From: Actinomycetota bacterium
GTDB taxonomy: Bacteria; Actinomycetota; Thermoleophilia; Solirubrobacterales; Solirubrobacteraceae
Direction: 5' to 3'
NCBI GenBank assembly: GCA_005885515.1
Contig: VAWK01000027.1
Coordinates: forward strand, 3,853 to 47,994
Length of the DNA: 44,142 nt
In this document: positions 23,429 to 30,300 of the stretch, piece after piece
How positions within the stretch are numbered: the first letter of the stretch is position 1
Layout: each line of letters opens with the position of its first letter
Translations under genes and position numbers: made by a program
The notes under the pieces: generated by a model
What the model saw: only the letters and a program-made list of their open reading frames with translations
What the model was told of the DNA's origin: nothing
The model's database searches: none

Positions 23429-23977
23429 ATGATGGCCAGCGAGCAGGCGACGCAAGGGGGGCAGAGCGCGGTGGGGAAGATGGACTACGCGCGGGCGAAC
23501 CGTTTTCAGCGCTTCATGAGGAGCTTTGCCGCGAGCGGCCCTGGCTCCTGGATGTTCGCGCGCGTGCTGCATCACATCGACCGGCCGATCCATCGCCTCA
23601 CGCGTGGCCGGCACACGCTCGCGAGCCTGCTGTCGGGCCTGCCGGTGGTCATGCTCACGACGACCGGGGCGCGCAGCGGCGTGCCGCGCACGGTGCCCGT
23701 GCTCGGCCTGCCGACCGCCCACGGCCTCGCCGTGATCGCCTCCAACTTCGGCCAGAAGCGGCAGCCCGGCTGGTATTACAACCTGCTCGCCAACCCCACC
23801 GGACAGGTCACGGTCGACGGCTCCACGCGCCCCTTCCGCGCCACCGTCGCCGAGGGCGAGGAGCGCGCGCGAATCTGGCAGCAAGGTCTTCGCGTCTATC
23901 CAGGCTGGTCGCAGTACGAGCGGCGGGCTTCCCACCGCAGGATCGCGATCTTCGTGCTCGGCGCGCCCGCGGCGTAA
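23429..23977 (+). CDS. Ddn-like deazaflavin (F420)-dependent nitroreductase family protein
   Basis: The 182-residue protein begins MMASEQAT after an AGGAGGG ribosome site (two ATGs in tandem). The conserved core VVMLTTTGARSGVPRTVPVLGL, then VIASNFGQKRQPGWYYNLLANPTGQVTVDG, is typical of the Ddn family of split-barrel proteins, which bind F420 or reduce quinones and nitro compounds. The N-terminal helical region (MDYARANRFQRFMRSF) is common in the family and may contact membranes. An LLM/F420 oxidoreductase at 32233 also suggests that the organism makes F420. A weak TACACT -10-like box is seen near 23390. Physiological substrate unknown. Confidence 0.85.
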   Translation: MMASEQATQGGQSAVGKMDYARANRFQRFMRSFAASGPGSWMFARVLHHIDRPIHRLTRGRHTLASLLSGLPVVMLTTTGARSGVPRTVPVLGLPTAHGLAVIASNFGQKRQPGWYYNLLANPTGQVTVDGSTRPFRATVAEGEERARIWQQGLRVYPGWSQYERRASHRRIAIFVLGAPAA

Positions 23978-24112
23978 CCCCCGGGACGACGGCGGCGGCG
24001 TGTCGGCCCGTTGCGCCGGCAGCGCGATCGCTGGCTGAGCACCCGCGTTCGTCTCGGCGGGCGGCCTCGCGCGTCTGCCCGCAAGACCGCCCGCATACGG
24101 CCGGGCGATTGA

Positions 24113-24367
24113 CTACGCCTCGGCGTCGAGGCGCGCGCGCAGCAGCCGCTTGCTCTGCTCCGCGCCCTTGCGGCTCTCGCCCTGGGCGCGGCGGAAGAAC
24201 GCCGCCAGCTCCGTGTCGCCCGTGCGGTCTGCGTCCTGAGCGTAGATCTCCAGTCGCAGCACGTTGCTCAGGCACTGCTGCAGGAACCACACCAGGTTGT
24301 AGTCCTTGTCCGGGGTCCCTGTGACAACACCGGTCTCCTGGTCCTGGGTATCGAGCGTTGTTGTCAT
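24113..24367 (-). CDS. Small helical conserved protein (84 aa), function unknown
   Basis: ATG 24367 is preceded by GAGGAG, nine bases away. The product is an all-helical soluble protein with the pattern DYNLVWFLQQCLSNVLRLEIYAQDADRTGDTELAAFFRRAQGESRKGAEQSKRLLRARL. The Glu/Asp-containing helix pair is reminiscent of a half-ferritin, but a full set of metal ligands is not present. Similar short proteins occur in actinobacteria, as far as I recall, without a named function. It lies downstream of a membrane-protein gene on the same strand, 177 bases away. Confidence 0.75.
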   Translation of the reverse strand: MTTTLDTQDQETGVVTGTPDKDYNLVWFLQQCLSNVLRLEIYAQDADRTGDTELAAFFRRAQGESRKGAEQSKRLLRARLDAEA

Positions 24368-24544
24368 CGTCGTCTCCTCACGATCGTTGGCGCCGCGCAG
24401 CCGCCAGCTGCACGGCCTGCTTTGTTTGCGTTACCCGGCGCCCCCGCAGCCAAACTGGCGCGACCGCGCGCGCCGAGGCGGGCAGCCCAGCGCCGCCTTC
24501 GCCGTGGTGCGCTGGCGCGGGCTGTCCGCTGCGATGAGATGCCG
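24368..24544. other. Intergenic region, 177 bp
   Basis: Only a GC-rich stretch and the ribosome site of the small helical protein are recognised. No clear promoter hexamers or terminator hairpin can be defended. Confidence 0.3.
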
Positions 24545-25171
24545 CTACTGGCCCACCGGTGCGCCGCCCACCGGCGTGCCGGGACGCCGCTCGTCGTGAG
24601 CAGCGCGGCGTCGCCGGAAGGGAAAGCGGCGGCGGCGTGGCTGCGCAGGCTGCGCGCTCTCCGTCCGCGGCAGTGGCGCCGCGGCCGGTTCGGTCCTCGC
24701 CGGTCCGGCGGCGGCGGCCCGCGGCACCAGTCGCGGTCCGGGGGCGAAGCGACCGATCGAGAAGGCCGCCAGCGCGATGATTAGCGCGCCGAGGCCGTAG
24801 AAGTAGCCGATCAACTCAAACGCCTGCCGCGTGGAGCCGAACAGCGGCCGTCCGATCGGGCCCGTGCCGCTCTCCCAGGTGAGGCTCGCCGCCGGCCCGA
24901 TCACGAACCACGCCCCGGCCAGCAGCGCAAGCCAGCCGCCGACCACGCCGGCGACGCGCGTTGCGGCCAGGATCAGCAACAAGCCTCCCACCACCGCAAC
25001 CGCGCCGGGGAGGATCTCAAGCCACAGACGATCGCTCGTGTAGTGCCAAGTCGAGTTGACCCCGAAGGAGTAGTCGAAGTAGGGGCCTATAAACGGAATC
25101 AGCCCACCCCAAATGCCTAGCAGGATGATCAGCAGCCCGCTCAGGGCGCCTGTCGAACGGCCCAAACGCAT
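24545..25171 (-). CDS. Four-helix membrane protein with basic tail, function unknown
   Basis: ATG 25171 follows GAGGAG at a good distance. The 208-residue product has four hydrophobic segments: GALSGLLIILLGIWGGLIPFIGPYF, GAVAVVGGLLLILAATRVAGVV, GWLALLAGAWFVIGPAASL and AFELIGYFYGLGALIIALAAFSIG. The final 65 residues are rich in Pro, Ala and Arg (RRRRFPFRRRR) and likely cytoplasmic and disordered. Residues such as TWHYTSDRLW lie in the first outside loop. No transporter signature is seen, and I do not recognise a named family. A promoter with TTGAGT and a TACCTA -10 lies just upstream. Confidence 0.75.
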   Translation of the reverse strand: MRLGRSTGALSGLLIILLGIWGGLIPFIGPYFDYSFGVNSTWHYTSDRLWLEILPGAVAVVGGLLLILAATRVAGVVGGWLALLAGAWFVIGPAASLTWESGTGPIGRPLFGSTRQAFELIGYFYGLGALIIALAAFSIGRFAPGPRLVPRAAAAGPARTEPAAAPLPRTESAQPAQPRRRRFPFRRRRAAHDERRPGTPVGGAPVGQ

Positions 25172-25201
25172 GATGTCTCCTCTCGTTGCCTACTGCATTA
25201 A

Positions 25202-25230
25202 TAGGTATTCCCCGATCCACCGCCACTCAA
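25202..25230 (-). promoter_or_regulatory. Candidate promoter of the four-helix membrane protein
   Basis: On the minus strand TTGAGT (25225-25230) and TACCTA (25202-25207) are 17 bases apart in an otherwise AT-richer stretch, about 25 bases from the GAGGAG-ATG start region. The -10 is weaker than consensus. Confidence 0.45.
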
Positions 25231-25257
25231 CCGTCAGGGCGGTTTGGCGCGGCGTGC

Positions 25258-25824
25258 TCAGATCACCTGCGCGCCGGCGACGGCGAGCTCCGCGAGCGCC
25301 TGCTCGTTGCCGGAAACGTCGATACCGCGCACGGCCGCCGTGGGGATTCTCACTCGCAACCCGCGCTGCAGCGCGTCGAGGGCGGTGTGCTTCACGCACA
25401 CGTCGGTGGCGAGCCCCGTGATGGTCAGCAGCTCGACCTGCCGGTCTCGCAGCAGCTCTGACAGCTGCGTGGATTCGAAGGCCGAATAACCATCCGAGCC
25501 CTGCGCCGTGCCCTTGTCGATGACCGCGTCGATCGCCTCCTGGTCGATCGCGGGGCTGATCTGTGCGCCCGGCGTGTCGCGCACGCAGTGCACCGGCCAG
25601 GGCCCGCCCTGGCTGTCAAACGAGGCGTGGTCGGGTGGATGCCAGTCGCGGGTGGCGACGACCAGGTCAAAGCCGCCCGCGGCCAGCAGGTCGTTGATCG
25701 GTCGGATGACCTCGTGGCCGCCTGGCACCGCCAGCGCTCCGTGCGGCGGCAGGAAATCGTTCTGCACGTCCACCACGACGAGCGCGTGGCGGACACCGGA
25801 AGCTGCGCCGCCACGATCGGACAT
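25258..25824 (-). CDS. pncA: Nicotinamidase (pyrazinamidase)
   Basis: The 188-residue protein has the nicotinamidase set: catalytic D19 (VVVDVQNDFLP), K104 (VIDKGT) and C143 (GLATDVCVKHTALDA), plus metal-ligand motif ATRDWHPPDHASF (D60, H62, H66) and WPVHC (H79). It converts nicotinamide to nicotinate and ammonia in the NAD salvage pathway. The motif order and metal site separate it from the general isochorismatase-family hydrolase at 19537. The gene stands between a DUF1918 gene upstream and a membrane protein gene downstream on the same strand. Confidence 0.93.
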   Translation of the reverse strand: MSDRGGAASGVRHALVVVDVQNDFLPPHGALAVPGGHEVIRPINDLLAAGGFDLVVATRDWHPPDHASFDSQGGPWPVHCVRDTPGAQISPAIDQEAIDAVIDKGTAQGSDGYSAFESTQLSELLRDRQVELLTITGLATDVCVKHTALDALQRGLRVRIPTAAVRGIDVSGNEQALAELAVAGAQVI

Positions 25825-25876
25825 GTTCAGTGGCGAGCCGCGGGCGTCGACGTCAGCTCAGGTGCGCTCGGCTGCC

Positions 25877-26089
25877 TCAACGACGCGGGGTGCGCGCCGC
25901 CTTTCGGTGCCCGACGCGCTTCAGGCTGCCGTCGGTGGGCGCGTACACGCTCTCGTGTCCGTCGTCCCAGCGGATGCGATATCGCGGTGTGGGATCGGTG
26001 TGGACGATCTCCTTGATTTCGCCGGCGCGCCCGGCGCGCGCTGTCGATCGTGCCTGTTGCTCGACTCGGTCACCTACAGCCAGCGTCAC
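25877..26089 (-). CDS. DUF1918 domain protein
   Basis: The 70-residue product matches the DUF1918 pattern: AVGDRVEQQAR... RAGEIKEIVHTDPTPRYRIRWDDGHESVYAPTDG. This is a small SH3-like beta-barrel common in actinobacteria, of unknown function. GTG 26089 overlaps the upstream stop (GTGA) and has AAGGGAGA about seven bases away. It is probably co-translated with the preceding basic protein. Nothing indicates a ligand. Confidence 0.85.
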   Translation of the reverse strand: MTLAVGDRVEQQARSTARAGRAGEIKEIVHTDPTPRYRIRWDDGHESVYAPTDGSLKRVGHRKAARTPRR

Positions 26090-26406
26090 GTCTGATCTCC
26101 CTTCCCCGGGGCTGCGGCTCTCGGCACGACCTTCTCGGCGGCCGGCTTCGAGCCGAGCGCGGCACCTGCCCCAGCGGCTGCATCGGGCGGACCGGTATGT
26201 ATCCCCGCCAGGCGCGATGAATCGAGGGGCTCCGGCGGCTCGACTGAGCCGCTGTGCCAGCCGTAGATCCTGTCGCGTACTTCCTCCTCTTGATAGGCAG
26301 AGGGATCCGCTCTACGGACCAGGCGCTGTTGCCTGGGCCGAAGCAGCGCGGCCATTCGGCTCGACAGCCTGCTCGCCTTTCGCCCCGGTCGTTCGTTTCG
26401 TTGCAT
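26086..26406 (-). CDS. Small basic hypothetical protein coupled to DUF1918
   Basis: From ATG 26406 the product has 106 residues: a basic N-terminal half (MQRNERPGRKASRLSSRM, RPRQQRLVRR), a conserved-looking acidic segment (ADPSAYQEEEVRDRIYGWHSG), then a Pro/Ala-rich tail. No signal peptide or membrane helix is seen. GGGAG stands directly before the ATG, too close to be an ideal ribosome site; the frame continues upstream but there it overlaps the TetR gene. The stop overlaps the DUF1918 start by four bases, which supports translation. I recognise no family, and the exact start is uncertain. Confidence 0.5.
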   Translation of the reverse strand: MQRNERPGRKASRLSSRMAALLRPRQQRLVRRADPSAYQEEEVRDRIYGWHSGSVEPPEPLDSSRLAGIHTGPPDAAAGAGAALGSKPAAEKVVPRAAAPGKGDQT

Positions 26407-26500
26407 CTCCCATCCTGTTATACCCCGCCCGGCGCCGCTCGGCATGCGCCAGCGTCCTGCTCGGGCCTGGCGCTCGCGCGGCGGTCGCCGAGGCGGAGCG

Positions 26501-27214
26501 TCAGGTGGAGCGCGAGAGCCCGCCCACGGCACCGGTCGCGGACCGCCGCGGGTGGCTGTTGGTGGAGGCGGAATCGGCCGAGGACTCGATCAGGTGACTG
26601 GCCGCCGCATCGAGGAAGTCGGCATAGAACGCGATCACGCGCTCCCGGGGGACGTCGGGGTTGCGCAGCCACCAGCGGCCGAGCTGCTCGCCGGCGCCGG
26701 AGACGGCGTGGGCCCAGAGTGTGATCTGCTCGCGCTCGGCGCGGGGCGCGAATTGCGTCGCGACCATCGCGATCTGCTGCACGGTGGTGTCGCGCAGGTC
26801 GGCGAGCTGCTCGGCCAGTGGACCGACGAGCCCGGTGGCGCCGCCGTACACCAGCGACCAGCGGCGCGGATCGCGCTCGAGGATCGAGAACCACGCATCG
26901 GCGCTGCGCTCGACGGTCGTCGCGAGATCGGGAGCGTTGGCGGCGGCGGCGAGCAGCGCGTGTTCGAACTCGGCGCGGATGCTGCGCAGGCACGCGACAT
27001 ACAGACCGTCCTTGGAGCCGAAGTGCTCGTACACGATCGGGCGGCTGACGCCGGCCGCGCGACACAGGTCGTCGATCGAGAAGCCGCCGTAGCCCTTCTC
27101 CATGAACAGCTCCTCGGCGAGCTCGAGCAGCTGTGTGCGCCGCACCTCGCGCGGTACGCGGCCGTGCTTGTAGCCGTTGACGTCACGTATTTCCGGAGAT
27201 TGGTCCTTGGCCAT
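26501..27214 (-). CDS. TetR/AcrR-family transcriptional regulator, likely repressor of the twin S8 genes
   Basis: The 237-residue protein has the standard TetR N-terminus: RTQLLELAEELFMEKGYGGFSIDDLCRAAGVSRPIVYEHFGSKDGLY, with the helix-turn-helix at about 45-66, followed by an all-helical ligand and dimer domain and an unusual Ser/Arg-rich tail. The gene starts at ATG 27214 with no ribosome site, and a -10 box ends seven bases before the ATG, so the transcript is probably leaderless. It is divergent from the second S8/FG-GAP gene. Operator-like CCTACACNGTGTAGG copies overlap its own -10 and both S8 promoters, so I infer autoregulation and control of both. The inducing ligand is unknown. Confidence 0.88.
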   Translation of the reverse strand: MAKDQSPEIRDVNGYKHGRVPREVRRTQLLELAEELFMEKGYGGFSIDDLCRAAGVSRPIVYEHFGSKDGLYVACLRSIRAEFEHALLAAAANAPDLATTVERSADAWFSILERDPRRWSLVYGGATGLVGPLAEQLADLRDTTVQQIAMVATQFAPRAEREQITLWAHAVSGAGEQLGRWWLRNPDVPRERVIAFYADFLDAAASHLIESSADSASTNSHPRRSATGAVGGLSRST

Positions 27215-27221
27215 CGCTCAC

Positions 27222-27251
27222 ATCCTACACGGTGTAAGTTACGGTTCGCAA
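27222..27251 (-). promoter_or_regulatory. Leaderless promoter of the tetR gene
   Basis: On the minus strand TTGCGA (27246-27251) and TAGGAT (27222-27227) are 18 bases apart. Seven bases separate the -10 from the ATG at 27214, which puts the start of transcription at or next to the start codon. Operator O1 overlaps the -10. Confidence 0.65.
27224..27238. promoter_or_regulatory. Candidate TetR operator (O1)
   Basis: The plus strand reads CCTACACGGTGTAAG, with the perfect 11-bp palindrome TACACGGTGTA at 27226-27236. It is the closest copy to the ideal CCTACACNGTGTAGG. It overlaps the tetR -10 box, consistent with autorepression. A 28-bp stretch here repeats with a period of 37 bp at O2. Confidence 0.7.
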
Positions 27252-27253
27252 CC

Positions 27254-27282
27254 TTGACGTCCTACACGACGTAGGCTACGGT
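27254..27282 (+). promoter_or_regulatory. Promoter of the second S8 protein (TTGACG-17-TACGGT)
   Basis: TTGACG (27254-27259) and TACGGT (27277-27282) are exactly 17 bases apart, identical to the first S8 promoter. The predicted transcript start lies about 40-45 bases before the TTG start codon. Confidence 0.78.
27261..27275. promoter_or_regulatory. Candidate TetR operator (O2)
   Basis: CCTACACGACGTAGG fills the spacer between the -35 and -10 boxes of the second S8 promoter. The arms CCTAC and GTAGG are inverted repeats. It aligns with O1 and O3. Confidence 0.7.
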
Positions 27283-27333
27283 GCGTCACCAACAGCGTGT
27301 AACTTAGCATTTCGTGCAGAGAGGGCCGGGATA

Positions 27334-30300
27334 TTGCGCGAGAACAGGCAGCAGGCACGTGAGGCTCGTCGGGTGACGCGCGCGGTGGGCGGGCGGATCG
27401 GCGCCGCGCTCGCAGGCGCGGCGTCGGCGTCCGTACGATGGGCGATGGCTGCTGCCGCACTCGCCCTCACCGTGGCCGGGTGCGCCGCCTGGGCGCCAGC
27501 GGCGCTAGCGGACTTCCCCTACGTAGGGGACGGTACGCCCAGTAACCCCTCCAGCTGGAGGCTCGCACCCGGTCACGTGCCAAGCAACATCGGCGGTCTC
27601 GGTTGGAAGTTTGCGGCCACGCCCGCGAACCCGTCCAGCAACCCGTTGGAAGCGGAAGCGGTCGCGAAAAACAACTCGCAGACGGACGAGCTGTGCGGCG
27701 TCACCGGCATGAGCCTGGTCGATCTTCACGCCACGTTCCCAGCTGCAACCGGCTCCTGCATTGCCGCTGGCAGCCCTGTCCACACCGCGATGGAGGTCAC
27801 GGTCGGCCGCCCCGACGTGGCGATCGCCGAGCTCGACTCGGGCATCAAGTGGAACGACAGCGGCGCTATGAGCATGCTGCGCGCGAAGCTCTTGCTCAAC
27901 CCGGGCGAGCTGCCCGCGCCGAAAGTCGACATGACGAGCGCGTTCGACCCGTCGACCGGGGTCAACTGCGAAACCGCGCGCGCCGCAACCGGCGGTGACT
28001 TCGACGCAAACGGCGCCTTTCCCGGCGGCGCGCCGGGCGGCAGCGGGCCGATCCCCTACGACGTGCTGGGTCAGGGCGTGTTCAATGTGCTCGACTACGC
28101 CTGCGACGCGCGTGTGGCGAATGTGGTCGAGCACTACCCGCGATGCACCTTCCCGCCGACGACCAGGGAATGCCGCAACGGCCCGCCCGGGATGCTCGCG
28201 CCCGAGGACCTGATCATCGCCTTCTCCGACGGCAGCGACCACGACCGCAACGGCTATGCCAACGACATCGCCGGCTGGAACTACGTCGACAACAACAACG
28301 ATCCGTTCGACGACGTGCAGTACGGTCACGGCACCGGCGAGCTCGAAGACTCGGGAGCCGAAGCCAACAACGGTGCCGGCGAGGTTGGTAGCTGCCCCAA
28401 CTGCATGGAGCTGCCGCTGCGTGTGGGCGAGTCGTTCATCGCCGACGCCGCTCGCTTCGCCGAGGCGACGACCTACGCCACCGACCGCGGCGTCGACATC
28501 GTGCAGGAGGCCCTCGGTACCTACAACGACCCCGTGTTCGCGCGCCAGGCGATTGACTACGCCTACAACCACGGCGTTACGGTGATCGCCTCCGCGGCCG
28601 ACGAGGAGGCCGAGCACCACAACCAGCCGGGCGCGCTACCGCACACGATCGTTGTCAACGCGGTCGAAGGCCCCGCGAGCCTAGGTGGCGTGCCGGTGAC
28701 GAACAAGCCGCCGTCCTACCTGCAGCTCGACGGCTGCACCAACTTCGGCACCCGCGTCGATCTGTCGGTGCCGGCCACCTCATGCTCATCGGAGGCGACC
28801 GGCAAGAGCTCGGGCGTGGCCGGGCTGCTCTACAGCGCCGCGCTGAACGCCTGTGGCGCCACGCTGTATGGCTCCTGCACGAGCGGAGCGGGGATGAGGC
28901 TGGCGGCGGCCAAGGACTGCAAGCGCGTGAACGGCACCGCGTGTGCGATCAGCGCAGACGAGGTGCGCCAGTTGCTTGCGTCCGGCAACATCGCCGGCAC
29001 CACCGTAAACGGCTCCTCCACCCTCGGCAGCAACGCGCCCAGCGCGGGGAACGCGGCGGCCGACGCGGGCGAAGGCGGCCAGGCCGACGATGTCAACACC
29101 GCGCAGCAGCCGGAGACGGCGTGCAGCGTCGGGATGGCCGCCGGCTGTACCGACCCCAACCTCAACACCACGTTCGCGCTCGACGAGCAGGGCGGCGTGG
29201 TGGGCCCGCTGCCCGACACCTTCCGCTTCCCCTCGCGTAAAGGCTTCGACGAGTTCTTCGGCTACGGTCGCATCGACGCCTACAAGGCGGTGGAAGCGGC
29301 GGCGCAGGGCTGGATCCCGCCCGAGGCGGACATCACCTCGCCCGAATGGTTCCAGCAGCTGGACCCGGGCCAGTCCTCGTTCGCGGTCAACGGATACGTC
29401 AGCGCCCGCACCGGCTACACGTGCCGCGTGGAAATGGCGCCGGGCGCGGAGCCCAACAACGGCGCGGCGTCCTCCGGCGGTGACTTCGCCCCGGTGCCCT
29501 CCTCGGTCTGCAACGGCACCACCGTGCACTCGAGTCCCTACAGCGGCCTGCTCGCCAACGTGAGCACAGCGACGCTCAAGGCGATGTTCCCGCACGGCGA
29601 CCCCACCTCCTTCACCGGCAACGAGAACGGCGGCACGGGACAGACCTCCAACGGGCGGCCCAACACGCTGCCGTACGCCTTCACGGTGCGCGTGGTCGTC
29701 TCGAGCGCCGCCGGCGCTCCGGGCCCGGTCATGACCGGGGAGGACCGCCGCCAGCTGTTCCTGCACCGCGACGCCGAACTGATGCGCGGCTTCCCGGTCG
29801 AGACGCGCGGCGACGGCGACGCGAGCCCGGTGCTCGTCGACCTCGCCGGCAAGGACTCAAACCAGCTGATCGTCGCCAACTCCGACGGCTTCATCCACGC
29901 CTACCAGTACAACCCGGCAACCGGAAGCCTGAGCGACCTGCCCGGCTGGCCGGTGCACACCGAACCGTTGCCACTGCACACCGGCGAGAAAGCGTTCACC
30001 AGCCACGAACTCTCCACCGCCCACTACGACCCCGTGCTCGAGGCTCCGGCCGCGGGTGACCTCTTCGGCACCGGGGAAATCGACATCGTCGCCGACGACA
30101 TCCAGGGCAACGTGTACGCCTGGAACTCGAAGGGCAAGCTCGTCTTTCACCAGACCTCCAACGCGAGCTATTCGGGCGCGCCGCTGGCGGGCAACCCATC
30201 CTGGGAGGCCGAGCGCTACGGCACTCGCGAGCGCACCGAGCGCGGCTTTCTCACCTCGCCGGTGCTGGGCAAACTAGATAGCGGCGGGCTCGACATCATC

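Noticed and set aside
25258..25824. Same function for the two cysteine hydrolases at 19537 and 25258
   Set aside because: The latter has the nicotinamidase metal-ligand motif (RDWHPPDHASF); the former lacks it.
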